Assembly (NCBI GenBank): GCA_902777385.1
Contig: CACYTP010000001.1
Location: 62,001 to 126,000 of the forward strand
Direction: 5' to 3'
DNA from: an uncultured bacterium
Lineage (GTDB): Bacteria > Cyanobacteriota > Vampirovibrionia > Gastranaerophilales > Gastranaerophilaceae
DNA: 64,000 bases
The notes under the pieces are model-generated. The model was given only the letters and a program-made list of their open reading frames with translations, searched no databases and was not told the DNA's origin. A program made the position numbers and the translations under genes. The stretch's first letter is position 1. Each line of letters begins with the position of its first letter. Shown one piece after another: positions 26,591 to 36,654 of this stretch.

Positions 26591-29500
26591 TTATTTTAAA
26601 GTATCATATTTTGCTTTTAGTATTTGTAATTTTTGAGCAATTTCAGGTTTGTGCATTAATGTATTTACTTCCGAAGTAATCAGATCCGTTAATTCATAAC
26701 TATAATTTGCCGATATATCATCACCATGTACACGCAAACTTGAAGCTATAATTCTTGTAACAGTATTTAGAAAATCAGTATTTTCTAAATACTGCCTATC
26801 AACAAATAAACCCTTCAAATTCTTATCATTAACTGCGGCATAAATATCGGTGTGCTTTTGAGCCGAAGCATCAAAAATATACAGCTTATCAGGAGTTATT
26901 TTAGGAATAGTTCCTCGGGTGTCATTTTTAGCAAATAATTGAATTGCTTCGTTTATCAATTGAAGTTTTTGGTGTTCAATTTTTGTTGGTTCTAATGATT
27001 TTATCCTATGTTCATTCTTATATGCAAGACTAACATTAGGTACCCCTATATCCTTAAATGATTCTGGAACAAATCGATAACCTCTTTTTAATAAATCCGA
27101 AACCTCTTGTTCATTATACTTCAGATCAGAATCTGAAACGGTTGCCATTTTTAAATCTTTTAGGTCAATTTGTATATGTTTAGAAGCTGCGGCACTAACC
27201 AATCCGCAAATAAAATTTAATTCTGTAGAATTAATAAGTTTTTCATTGTCAAGATTTCGTCCAAGCAAACTGCCTACAGGCAACGTATAAAAATTTCTTA
27301 ATGCCGAGATCGTATGAACTAATTCTTGTTCACTCATTGTCATACCGTACGTCCGACCCAATTCTCTCGCTTGTGAACTTGATATTGAAACTCTATCACG
27401 ACCAGTTTCGACTGATCTTCTAACGATAATATTATGCCCTTGAGCTTTCTTGATTTCAGGATCTTTATCACCTTTTTTGAGAACAATACTAATACCTTTC
27501 ATATCTTGTTCAGGATTTTCTGTTTCATATTTTTGAACCAAATAAAAACTACCTTGTTTTTCTTTATTTTCAAGTACTTTTATTCCGAAAAATTCATTTT
27601 CATAGAGCATATTTTGAAAATCAGGATTTTCAGGATGATAGAAGAAATCTTTAGAGTTTATGATTTCTTTAATTAATTTTTCGTTTCCTGTTTTAAATTC
27701 AATGTAATTACCTTTCACAGGAGAAGAATTTTTATGTAGAGTTTGAGTCATATCTGCGGTTTGAATATCATCAGAAGAACGACCAAAATTCATTTCCCAA
27801 TCACCACAAGCATATTTTACATAAGGGGTATCAAGATGCGAAAGTAAATTAACCGCAACAATTCTCGTTCCTTCACCAAATGCTCCGGCATTATCAAAAT
27901 CACCATCTTTTGTACTGTCACCTATTGACTCAAGATGTGAATAATCATATTGTCCATTACCTGAAATTCTTACTCTATAACTTCCATCAGGATCTCTATC
28001 AATTTTAATATCGACACCTTCAAGTGTATGACCATTACCATCATAGAAGTTTTGCATAATATCACGAGCGATTTTAAATTCGCTCCAATTTGTTTTTGCA
28101 CCGTATCTTATCTTAATTTTTGCTTTAAGTATTTTATCTAATTTTGAAATATCATCCGTATGAATAATAGGATTTTCTGCATTTGTCGGATTCATTCCTC
28201 CTTTATTCGGAATTGATATTTCAACTCTACCAGACTCACTTAGTTGCGTTAATACTTCATTAGTTGTAGGTAATGTGGTTTCAATTTTTGTGTATTCTTG
28301 TCTTTCAGGATGTTCAAATTCGTATTTCTTTGTAGGAACTTCGTATTTACTTGACATAGGAGCTGGATAAAATCCTTTTGACTTACGAAATACTCTGCGA
28401 ACCTTTGCTAATAAACCTGATCCTTCATCTATTGGCAAAGTTTCTATATTAATACTCTTAGACATACTTTTAGCAATGCCTTGGTTGGTTTCTTCTTTAT
28501 ATTCAACATAATAAAAAGGCTCTGATAAGATTTTTTCTATATCTTTGCTAAATTTTAAAGCATTAAATTTTCCATCAGCCACATATTTTTCAACAACAGA
28601 CTTGCCATCAACTTCATTGAAAACATCTTCAAGTACTCTTAATTTTGCTAATGATTCAGGATTATGTACAAGACCTTTCATAATTGTAACTTGTAGATTT
28701 ACCAATGCATCAGAGAATGATGAACTTATGTCTCCACCATATTTATGAGTAATTTCATGTAGTTTTGTACTCAGTAAAGTAGTAAATCTTTCACATTCTA
28801 AATGGGCTCTTGTCATCCACTCACCTTTTAATTCTCCATTAGACAAAATAGCTTCAGCAGCTTCATTAGGATCAGTTCCTTCCTCAACTATAATAGTTGG
28901 AGCATGCGCTTCTTTATCTGAGATATGCCCATAATTTTCAAGTTCAAGATTATCTTTAATTACCCCAACAGCTTCACTAACTAATTGAAGTTTTTGAAGT
29001 TCTCTTTGAGTTGGAACAATTGGTTGTTTTTGGTTCTCGTTAGGTCTTGCAAATTCTTGTATTCCCATGCCTGCAAGTTCATGAATAACTGGCGTATAAC
29101 CCATTAATCTAATCATCTCTATATCATTAGGGGATGCGACTTCTGGAACAGCCATATATTTCAGACCAATGCCAAAGGCTTTCATAATTTTTTTAGTTTT
29201 AGCATCGGGTTCTTCAAATGCAAAACCGAGTTTTCTGCTTTTTGCTTCTTCTATTAGAGGCAACAGCATTTTATTAGGAGTTTTTTCTTTGCTAACAATC
29301 CAAGAATCTTTCATTGTTGCAAGTGTTTGCATTAATTCTTCATCAGGGACTGTTTTTAAATATCTTGAAATTAGTTCTCCTATTTTTCTTTCACTTAAAA
29401 GAATTCTGTCCCTGCCTGTTTCAATTTCAAATTCTTGACCGTCATTTTTCTCAGTAATTTCCGGATCATTTGGCATTTTCTTGAACACCAGTGATAGATT

Positions 29501-32500
29501 TTCCAAGGAGTTTTCTATACCATCTTGTGTTTCATATCGTTGAACAACATATATATTACCTTTTTCATTAGGTAAAAGTTTAAATCCAAAGAATTCGTTT
29601 TCATAGTCAAAATTTTGAAAATCTTTGTTATAAGGCTGGTAAAAATAATCTTTTGAATTAAGAATTTCTTTGACAAGTTCCTCATCAGCAGTTTCAAATT
29701 CAATATAATTACCTTTAACTTTTTGACTATTTTTATTTAAAGTTTGAGTCATATCTGCTGTTTGAATATCATCAGATGAACGTCCAAAATTCATTTCCCA
29801 TTCACCGCAAGCATATTTTATATTTTTAGTATCAGGTCTTGCTAATAAATTGACTGCAACAATTCTTGTACCTTCACCAAAAGCACCTGCATTTGACGAA
29901 TCTCCGTCTTTTGAACTGTTACCTAATGATTCCAAGCGATCATAATCATAATTACCCTCTCCACTGACCTTAACTACATATTTGCCTTCAGGAGTTTTGG
30001 TAACTTCAATATTTACACCTTCTAAAGTATGACCATTGCCATCATAGAAGTTTTGCATAATATCACGAGCAATTTTTGAATTGCTCCAATTTGTCTTTGC
30101 ACCATATTTAATTTTTATTCCTGCTTTTTCTACCTGACCCAATCTTGAAACATCGTCAGGGTGAATGATTGGTTCTTCTGTTCTTGTAGGATTTAAACCA
30201 CCTTTATTTTTAATATCAATTTGAACTTTACCATTTTGCTCTAATTGTTCCATAGATTCTTTTGTTGTAGGAAGATTTTCCAATACAACCTCTGTTTTAG
30301 TTTTCTCTAATGGCTTAAACTGAACAAGCTTTTCTGCTCTATATGCTCTTGTTCCAAAAGAAAATATGAAATTTCTCTCACTTGATACTTCCAATGCTTC
30401 TTGAATATCATAAGGTTGTGGCTTTTCAAGTTCAGTTTTTATTGTTCTTCTATATGCATCGGTATCTAAAGTTCCTCCTTCACGATTTTCAACAGGAGTA
30501 ACAATTTTTCTGTATTCTTCTATTGGCATATTCAAAAGATTTTTCCAAGTTTCAAATTTGAATTTTTTAACATTATCAATCAATTCAGGACGCTCATTTA
30601 TACGCTGAATTTTTGCCTCAAATTCTTCCTTTGTGCAATACAAAAATTCTTCATAATAGTCTGTTGCACGACCACCACTTAAACCAAGTTTATTTTCAAT
30701 TAAATTTACCAAATCACGATTTGCTATTTCTCTATAATCAAATTTCGCACGTTTAATTTGTTCTTCTACAGAACCTCTACTATCACTTGTCAATATATCA
30801 TTTACAATGTTTATTTCTTGTGCTGATAATCTTTTAAATATTTTTCCTTTATATAAAGTATTATAGACTTCAAATGGATTGAATTGCTCATCGTTTAAGC
30901 CATTATTATCTTTTAAGCATCTCAAAACCCAGATAATATTAGAATTCCCTTCTGTCATCTGATTATATTTCTCTAAGAACCGATGTACAATAGATTTATC
31001 GTTATCACGAATTTTATCAGCAGTAACTGAACCATAACTCTGTTTAACAATAACTGCTTTCATTAATTCTTTTTCTTCCGCAGTTAATTTTAAATCAACA
31101 TCATCCCATAATAATTCTTCCAAAAGTTCTATTCCTTCTTTTTTCCTCTTTGTGTTATATGTGGAAGTATCAACACGTGATAAAATATCATCTAACATTT
31201 TGTCAACTTTTTCAATCAGAACTTCTTTTTCAGTTTTGGTATCTTTATATTCAATTTTAATACGTGGTTCACCAGAAACTTCTTTATCTACAACTATTTC
31301 ATTTGAACCCTCTATATCAGGTTTATTTTGGGGCTTAAATTTTTCTGTTTTAACTTCTATTTCAAGAGTTGCTTTAACCTCACCTTCAGGTTTGGTTGTT
31401 TGAGTTCTTGTTTGAGGTTTTACACTTCCCGTTTCAACTTCACTCAATGATTTTGCAAGGAATTCCATTTGCATTGCCATTTGACAAGTTGCAATGGCTT
31501 GTTCAGGTGAAGATACTACGGCTCTGTTTCCGTTCGGATAAGTTACTTCATAAACTTCGTGACCGTTGATTTCTGCTTTTTTGAACTTAATATTCTTTAA
31601 GGCTTCACTTTCAGATAAAAATTCGTTCAACATCGCTTTTTGAGCGACTTTGCCACCTTTACGCATCATCAAGAACATAGAAACACCCTTTATAGTTCCG
31701 AGATTTGAAAGTTGTTCGCCAAATTTATCACACAAATATTTAACATCAATATTATCAGGTAATCTGCCTGTTTTTGGATCAATTAAGTCTTTTATTACAT
31801 CCAATCCTGCTTCGTAAGCAGTAAAGCCTGTAACTTCTGCTCCGAAACCAACCCCTTTTGCTGTTGCAGTTCTTGCAAAGTTTGCCAATTCTTGAGAATT
31901 CATCTTAAACAAACCATCTAACTTCAAACCGCCACTTTCTGAAACAGTTTGCATAATCTGTTTGCCTGTTAATTCGCCTTGTTCTGTTAATGCTTTACTT
32001 ACGGCTTGAGTTGCTTTTGTTGCAGGTTTTTCAATTGCTTTTACAATCGGAGCAACAACAGTTTCATTTAATAAACCGCCGAAAGCACCAAATCCGAACG
32101 ATTCAGCACTTGCAATTCCTGTTTCCTTCCAAGTTTCCCAATTCGTTGCATCACGCATTGGGTTAGAAAGATTGTTCAATGTTTCTTTGCCAAGTGTAAA
32201 ACCGCCAAGAGTTGTTCCACCCATTGTCATAGATGTACCGATTTTGGCAGTTTTTTGTGCGGCAGTCTTGCTCATAAATTTGCCGGCACCTTTTTCTAAT
32301 GCTCCATAAACTCCCTGTGTTGCTTTACCCATAACTTTTAATTCGGAAGCCGCACCGAGAGTATAAAGCATAACTGCAATATCTCCAATATTACCTGCCA
32401 TCTGTCCTGTTTGGATATATTTTTCTGTGTTTTCAACACCTTTAAATCCAAAGGCTTTTTTGCAGGCATTTTTAAATTTATCGCTATTTATATCAACGTC

Positions 32501-34594
32501 ACCACTTTGGATGAGGTTCATAAATTCTTGAACATTTTGTTGATTATAATCAGCAGTTACCAATCCGTCTTTTTTTAGTTGTGCATATTCTCTTTTAAAT
32601 GTCTCAGGATTATCTGTGTGCATCTGTCTAAATCTTTGAGCGGCTTTTCTGCAATCAGATGCAACATGCAAAGTGCTACGCATATCTATTCCGAAAAGAT
32701 TATCAGGAGTAATCCAATCTGTTATATTTTTTAGTCCTTCAAGATACGTTCCGGCATCAAATACACCATGATTATGGTAATATTCTTCCATCATATCAGC
32801 GGCTCTGTCATAGATATTAGCAAGCATTTCAGATGTAAATTTCTGTTGAGGAATACCAAGTCTTTCTGCTTGTTGGTTTCTTCTGTTTAATTCTATTTGG
32901 TTTTCAAATTGCGTACGGATATTTACACCGCTTGTTTCAAATCTGTTTGCAATATCGTTGAAATCGGATTTTGATAAATCCCCAAAATTTGAGCCGTTAA
33001 TTCTGCCCAATTCTTCTTGAGGCAAACTTGCAAGTCTTTCATAAACTTGTCTGCCTACATCTGATTTCAAATCCAATTTTAAAGTTTCAGTCAGAAATGT
33101 TTCTAATGCAACAGGATTTTTTCTTTGGTATGCAGGAGTACCAAAAGATGAATTCATAGGGATAACTTTACCTGAATCAAACAAGTTAATTTCAGGGAAT
33201 GTTTCAAGTATTCTTGCTTTAATTTTATTAGGATCGGTTATCTTTTGGCTTCTGCAATACTTAATCACACTCAAAACATTCTGTTGTTGTTGAGAGTTAA
33301 GTGCATTAAATCTGTTATAAAAAATAGCATTTTCTCTTGTCGGTTTGAAACCGTTATTAGATAATTCTGTTACGAATTTAGAATCAGGTGCTTTTGCCGC
33401 AATCTGAACTTTTGTACCTTTTTTAAATTTAATATTACCGTTTGCAACTAATATTTCATTTGCTTTGTTGTTTACCTGATGATTTGACGGATTTTTTACA
33501 CCGTCTGCTGCTAATAATGCTCTTGCGTAACTATAAGCATCTTTGTAATCTTTATCAAGAGTTACTTCTTGCATTGATGAAGAATAAAGTCTTTCTGCTA
33601 CACGACCAACTTCATCGTTTGCAAAATCTTGCATTGCACCCTGTTTGCTTTTTCTTCTTGTCATTACACGAGCATCGGCATTATATTCGCCCGGAACAAC
33701 AATATCTGCTCCGACTTGAGTGATTGCATTTTTACCTCTTGCAGGATTAAGTTTGCGTAACGAAGATTCTTTTACTCCGAATTTTTTAGCAATAGCAGAC
33801 GGTGATTCACCGTTTTGAACAACTGTTCTTGTGTTGCCATTGCCGTCATAAGCAACCTCGTGTACTTCACCTTTTAATTCTGTTCTTTGGTAAACTCTGT
33901 GTAATTTTTTGTTATCGTAATCCTCAATGCTATCGCCATTATAAATAGTATCAATCTTCTTGCCGTTTGGTTTTACTTGTTGTTCTATTACACAATTATT
34001 TTCTGTGAAAATATGAGTAGTTGTGCCATCCATTGAAGTTGTTTGGCGGTCAATAAAATCTTCATTGCCAAAATTTCCGTTTTCGTCTATTTCCAAAACA
34101 TTTGTCATTACTTTGGATTGGTCTGCTTTTTTCGTTTCAACCGTAACGAACGGAACATCTGCATCATCATTATATTTGTATGTTGTAGTTTCAGTTGTAT
34201 TACCATTTTTAGTTTTGGTTTGAGTTAAAGGTCTGCCACCTGAAAATGTAACAGTAGTTTCAAAAACATTGCCTTTATCATCAGTTGATTTAATTGTTCT
34301 TTCTAAAACTTCATCACCGTCTTTTAGTTCAGAGATTTCATTTCCGCTATCGTCAGTATAGGTGGTTTGCTCGTGGTTATTTCGCATAATGACAGATTCA
34401 TTATGTTCAAGCATAACTCCTGTGTACCATTCCCCTTTGTTATTTCCTGAAAGTGACTTAGATAATTCGGCTTGTAATTGTTGTTCAGAAAGCGTAGCAA
34501 GACGGGCTCTAAGGTTTTCTAATTCTTTTCCCTTTAAACCCGAATTTGATAATATTTGTTGTTCTAATAAGTTTCTATCGTTGTTTATTGCCAC
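26591..34594 (-). CDS. giant protein, 2,667 aa, with two GHKL-like domains and a zinc motif
   Basis: GTG start at 34594 (AATAGGTACAGAAA ahead). No signal peptide. Residues 55-250 are YD-like beta repeats; 254-304 resemble LysM (TVVQNGESPSAIAKKFGV); 700-1000 is Gly/Ala-rich and partly hydrophobic; 1100-1400 is helical. Then two similar blocks, period about 667 residues, each with an Hsp90/MORC-type fold: ARDIMQNFYDG (Asp1511, Asn1515, Asp1518 in copy 1), LESLGNSSK and GAFGEGTRI (1570-1575; 2237-2242 in copy 2). The adenine-contact Asp of DxGxG is missing in both (VSGEG, ISGNG). Copy 1 ends with HEITH (His1946-His1950), lost in copy 2. Function unknown; toxin, effector or surface protein are options. 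Confidence 0.8.
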   Translation of the reverse strand: MAINNDRNLLEQQILSNSGLKGKELENLRARLATLSEQQLQAELSKSLSGNNKGEWYTGVMLEHNESVIMRNNHEQTTYTDDSGNEISELKDGDEVLERTIKSTDDKGNVFETTVTFSGGRPLTQTKTKNGNTTETTTYKYNDDADVPFVTVETKKADQSKVMTNVLEIDENGNFGNEDFIDRQTTSMDGTTTHIFTENNCVIEQQVKPNGKKIDTIYNGDSIEDYDNKKLHRVYQRTELKGEVHEVAYDGNGNTRTVVQNGESPSAIAKKFGVKESSLRKLNPARGKNAITQVGADIVVPGEYNADARVMTRRKSKQGAMQDFANDEVGRVAERLYSSSMQEVTLDKDYKDAYSYARALLAADGVKNPSNHQVNNKANEILVANGNIKFKKGTKVQIAAKAPDSKFVTELSNNGFKPTRENAIFYNRFNALNSQQQQNVLSVIKYCRSQKITDPNKIKARILETFPEINLFDSGKVIPMNSSFGTPAYQRKNPVALETFLTETLKLDLKSDVGRQVYERLASLPQEELGRINGSNFGDLSKSDFNDIANRFETSGVNIRTQFENQIELNRRNQQAERLGIPQQKFTSEMLANIYDRAADMMEEYYHNHGVFDAGTYLEGLKNITDWITPDNLFGIDMRSTLHVASDCRKAAQRFRQMHTDNPETFKREYAQLKKDGLVTADYNQQNVQEFMNLIQSGDVDINSDKFKNACKKAFGFKGVENTEKYIQTGQMAGNIGDIAVMLYTLGAASELKVMGKATQGVYGALEKGAGKFMSKTAAQKTAKIGTSMTMGGTTLGGFTLGKETLNNLSNPMRDATNWETWKETGIASAESFGFGAFGGLLNETVVAPIVKAIEKPATKATQAVSKALTEQGELTGKQIMQTVSESGGLKLDGLFKMNSQELANFARTATAKGVGFGAEVTGFTAYEAGLDVIKDLIDPKTGRLPDNIDVKYLCDKFGEQLSNLGTIKGVSMFLMMRKGGKVAQKAMLNEFLSESEALKNIKFKKAEINGHEVYEVTYPNGNRAVVSSPEQAIATCQMAMQMEFLAKSLSEVETGSVKPQTRTQTTKPEGEVKATLEIEVKTEKFKPQNKPDIEGSNEIVVDKEVSGEPRIKIEYKDTKTEKEVLIEKVDKMLDDILSRVDTSTYNTKRKKEGIELLEELLWDDVDLKLTAEEKELMKAVIVKQSYGSVTADKIRDNDKSIVHRFLEKYNQMTEGNSNIIWVLRCLKDNNGLNDEQFNPFEVYNTLYKGKIFKRLSAQEINIVNDILTSDSRGSVEEQIKRAKFDYREIANRDLVNLIENKLGLSGGRATDYYEEFLYCTKEEFEAKIQRINERPELIDNVKKFKFETWKNLLNMPIEEYRKIVTPVENREGGTLDTDAYRRTIKTELEKPQPYDIQEALEVSSERNFIFSFGTRAYRAEKLVQFKPLEKTKTEVVLENLPTTKESMEQLEQNGKVQIDIKNKGGLNPTRTEEPIIHPDDVSRLGQVEKAGIKIKYGAKTNWSNSKIARDIMQNFYDGNGHTLEGVNIEVTKTPEGKYVVKVSGEGNYDYDRLESLGNSSKDGDSSNAGAFGEGTRIVAVNLLARPDTKNIKYACGEWEMNFGRSSDDIQTADMTQTLNKNSQKVKGNYIEFETADEELVKEILNSKDYFYQPYNKDFQNFDYENEFFGFKLLPNEKGNIYVVQRYETQDGIENSLENLSLVFKKMPNDPEITEKNDGQEFEIETGRDRILLSERKIGELISRYLKTVPDEELMQTLATMKDSWIVSKEKTPNKMLLPLIEEAKSRKLGFAFEEPDAKTKKIMKAFGIGLKYMAVPEVASPNDIEMIRLMGYTPVIHELAGMGIQEFARPNENQKQPIVPTQRELQKLQLVSEAVGVIKDNLELENYGHISDKEAHAPTIIVEEGTDPNEAAEAILSNGELKGEWMTRAHLECERFTTLLSTKLHEITHKYGGDISSSFSDALVNLQVTIMKGLVHNPESLAKLRVLEDVFNEVDGKSVVEKYVADGKFNALKFSKDIEKILSEPFYYVEYKEETNQGIAKSMSKSINIETLPIDEGSGLLAKVRRVFRKSKGFYPAPMSSKYEVPTKKYEFEHPERQEYTKIETTLPTTNEVLTQLSESGRVEISIPNKGGMNPTNAENPIIHTDDISKLDKILKAKIKIRYGAKTNWSEFKIARDIMQNFYDGNGHTLEGVDIKIDRDPDGSYRVRISGNGQYDYSHLESIGDSTKDGDFDNAGAFGEGTRIVAVNLLSHLDTPYVKYACGDWEMNFGRSSDDIQTADMTQTLHKNSSPVKGNYIEFKTGNEKLIKEIINSKDFFYHPENPDFQNMLYENEFFGIKVLENKEKQGSFYLVQKYETENPEQDMKGISIVLKKGDKDPEIKKAQGHNIIVRRSVETGRDRVSISSSQARELGRTYGMTMSEQELVHTISALRNFYTLPVGSLLGRNLDNEKLINSTELNFICGLVSAAASKHIQIDLKDLKMATVSDSDLKYNEQEVSDLLKRGYRFVPESFKDIGVPNVSLAYKNEHRIKSLEPTKIEHQKLQLINEAIQLFAKNDTRGTIPKITPDKLYIFDASAQKHTDIYAAVNDKNLKGLFVDRQYLENTDFLNTVTRIIASSLRVHGDDISANYSYELTDLITSEVNTLMHKPEIAQKLQILKAKYDTLK

Positions 34595-34818
34595 TTTCTG
34601 TACCTATTTTCTTGTATGTTAAGGTTATGACGTCAAAATTAAAACCTTTCACACTCCATGTATATCGGCATTTTTTGCAAAATCTTCAAGATTTTGTGGC
34701 AAAAATTTACAATTGCAAATAAATTGTTACAAAAATGAAATGATATAATTTCCGACACATATACTTGATATTTCCTCTCCCGAGAGTGATGAATGGTGTA
34801 GCTTGAAAGGAGTATTAT

Positions 34819-35019
34819 ATGGCTGAAAAAGATTATAAATTATACGGAACAAAGATTTTAAATTTAAAAACACAGGAAATCGGACTGTTGATTTGTTTAT
34901 GGGAAAACAAGTTCGCTGATAAAACTGTAGATTTTGCGACCTGCGTCGATAAAAACGGCAAACGCTACAATATTAAGCTTGATAATATCAGAGGGTTTGA
35001 AGATGATTTTGAAAAATAA
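34819..35019 (+). CDS. small hypothetical protein, 66 aa
   Basis: ATG 34819 has AAAGGAG ahead. The product (MAEKDYKLYGTKILNLKTQE...) is a likely small beta domain with Trp and one Cys (DFATCVDKNGKRYNIK). No family recognised. Its 3' end overlaps the next small gene by 17 bases, so both are translated from one mRNA. Divergent from the giant gene. Confidence 0.65.
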   Translation: MAEKDYKLYGTKILNLKTQEIGLLICLWENKFADKTVDFATCVDKNGKRYNIKLDNIRGFEDDFEK

Positions 35020-35236
35020 ATTAACCAAAGAAACGTTGGATATTCCGTATTCTGAATTTAGGATAAAATTTGCAAAAGAAATTCAGGATGCATTTGAAAG
35101 TTACCGTAAAACACAATTAAATAAATATTCTTGGAACTTCAAAGATGACAATTCTTTGGAGTTTAATTTTTATTTTGAATTACACTGGAATTTCAATCAT
35201 TTTGGAATGTCTAACTGGTATATTGAAATAATGTAA
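35003..35236 (+). CDS. small hypothetical protein, 77 aa
   Basis: ATG 35003 chosen because AGAGGG lies upstream and it overlaps the preceding gene in the way of coupled genes. The product begins MILKNKLTKETLDIP and ends in aromatic-rich ELHWNFNHFGMSNWYIEIM. No family recognised. Confidence 0.55.
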   Translation: MILKNKLTKETLDIPYSEFRIKFAKEIQDAFESYRKTQLNKYSWNFKDDNSLEFNFYFELHWNFNHFGMSNWYIEIM

Positions 35237-35323
35237 AATTTGAACTCTAATAAAACACCTTTTAAACGGCATTTAAACGCCATTTAAATTTTGCCAAACT
35301 TTCAAAAACTTCCGACTAATATC

Positions 35324-35409
35324 TCAAACTCGCGATACTTTATGTCAAAATCCCTGATACAAAACAGTCAAACTTGCGATACTTTATGTCAAACTCCCTG
35401 ATACAAAAC
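35324..35409. repeat. two 42-bp direct repeats, period 44 bp
   Basis: Units 35324-35365 and 35368-35409 agree at 40 of 42 positions (core ACTTTATGTCAAA.TCCCTG, then ATACAAAAC). A weaker copy of the core (TTTTATGTCTATATCCCTGA) lies at 13663-13682. No gene overlaps. The whole gap 35237-35461 holds these repeats and the tRNA terminator only. Confidence 0.75.
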
Positions 35410-35420
35410 TCTAATACTAC

Positions 35421-35461
35421 AAAAAAAAATGAACATAGAACTAAGTCTATGTTCATTTTTT
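35421..35461 (-). terminator. terminator of tRNA-Ala
   Basis: AATGAACATAGA pairs with TCTATGTTCATT around ACTAAG, with A9 and T7 on either side, so it works in both directions; it lies immediately 3' of the minus-strand tRNA. Confidence 0.85.
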
Positions 35462-35534
35462 TGGAGAATAGGAGACTCGAACTCCTAACCCCCTGCGTGC
35501 AAAGCAGGTGCTCTACCAATTGAGCTAATCCCCC
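35462..35534 (-). tRNA. tRNA-Ala (TGC)
   Basis: 73 nt on the minus strand. Acceptor GGGGGAT pairs with ATTCTCC (with G-T pairs), discriminator A. D arm TAGCTCAATTGGTAGAGC; anticodon stem CCTGC/GCAGG with loop TTTGCAC, anticodon TGC; T arm AGGAGTTCGAGTCTCCT. CCA not encoded. Confidence 0.95.
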
Positions 35535-35709
35535 ATAGGGTTTCTATTTATTTTTCACATACCACCTTTTTGGGGTACTTCTTTATTCTACATGCTGATT
35601 TTTTTTTGTAAAGTACTTTTTTAAATTTTTTCTTTTTGCAATTTAGGCTGATTACATTATCATACTTTTATTTGATGACATATTTTCCGTGTTTTTGTAG
35701 AATTGCCGT

Positions 35710-36654
35710 ATGGATGAAAAAGATTTGAATGTATTTAAAAGATTCTGGATTTATCAGAAAGAAAGATTCCCGTTTTTGTCTTATGGCTTAATGGTATTTA
35801 CGTTCACTTTCTCTGCAATGTCGTATTCTAAATTTTTAAGAGGAAGTTTTGAGTTTTCGTTTCTTGCACTCATTATCGGTGCAATGACGTCTTTCGGATA
35901 TTTCTTTCTGCTCAGGTTGTTTGACGAGTTCAAAGATGCTGAAGATGATGCCAAATATCGTCCGTACAGGGCTGTTCCAAGAGGTTTGGTTTCCTTTAAA
36001 GAACTCAGGTTTCTTATTATTTTAATAATTTTAGCTCAGGGAATTTTAAATTTTATATTTATTCCAAAAATGCTTTGGATTTGGGGTTTAGTCATTATTT
36101 ATATGTTCATTATGGCAAAAGAATTTTTTGTCAGAGATTGGCTAAGACTTCATCCGATTGCATACCTTGTATCACACATGATGGTCATGCCCGTAATCGA
36201 TTTTTATACAACAGGCTTAGACTGGAATAATGCAAACCTTGGTTTGCCAAACGGGTTAATTATATTCCTCGTTGTAACATTCTTAAACGGTGTTGTTATA
36301 GAAATAGGAAGAAAAATCCGAGCAAAAGAAGCTGAAGAAACAGGCGTTGAAACTTACTCATATCTGTGGGGCGAAAAAGGTGCTGCTTTAACTTGGCTTT
36401 GCATATTATTTATAACGTTTATTTTCGCAAATATTGCCTGCTTTTATGCAGGATTTGGAAAACTTACATTCGCATTTTTGGTTATATTCCTTTTAATATG
36501 TGCTATTCCGGCTCTTATATTTCTGAAAAAACGAGAACAAAAATATGCTGCCAAAATCGAAACCATGGCAGGTATCTGGACTTTGGGGATGTATCTTTCA
36601 TTAGGCGGTATTCCAATGATATTACACTTTATAAGGAGTTTTAATGGATTTTAG
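35710..36654 (+). CDS. UbiA-like membrane prenyltransferase
   Basis: 314 aa, eight to nine membrane helices. The first Asp-rich motif is LRLFDEFKDAEDDAKYRPYR with Asp72, Asp76 and Asp80 (DxxxDxxxD), followed by AVPRGLVS, as in UbiA enzymes that bind prenyl diphosphate through magnesium. The second motif region EIGRKIRAKEAEE (about 199-211) has Glu in place of Asp. It starts a six-gene operon and overlaps the next gene by 11 bases. The aromatic or other acceptor is unknown. Confidence 0.8.
   Translation: MDEKDLNVFKRFWIYQKERFPFLSYGLMVFTFTFSAMSYSKFLRGSFEFSFLALIIGAMTSFGYFFLLRLFDEFKDAEDDAKYRPYRAVPRGLVSFKELRFLIILIILAQGILNFIFIPKMLWIWGLVIIYMFIMAKEFFVRDWLRLHPIAYLVSHMMVMPVIDFYTTGLDWNNANLGLPNGLIIFLVVTFLNGVVIEIGRKIRAKEAEETGVETYSYLWGEKGAALTWLCILFITFIFANIACFYAGFGKLTFAFLVIFLLICAIPALIFLKKREQKYAAKIETMAGIWTLGMYLSLGGIPMILHFIRSFNGF

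Noticed and set aside
35324-35409. Short tandem repeat as a CRISPR array
   Set aside because: Only two units, only 2 bases between them, and no cas genes anywhere in the window.
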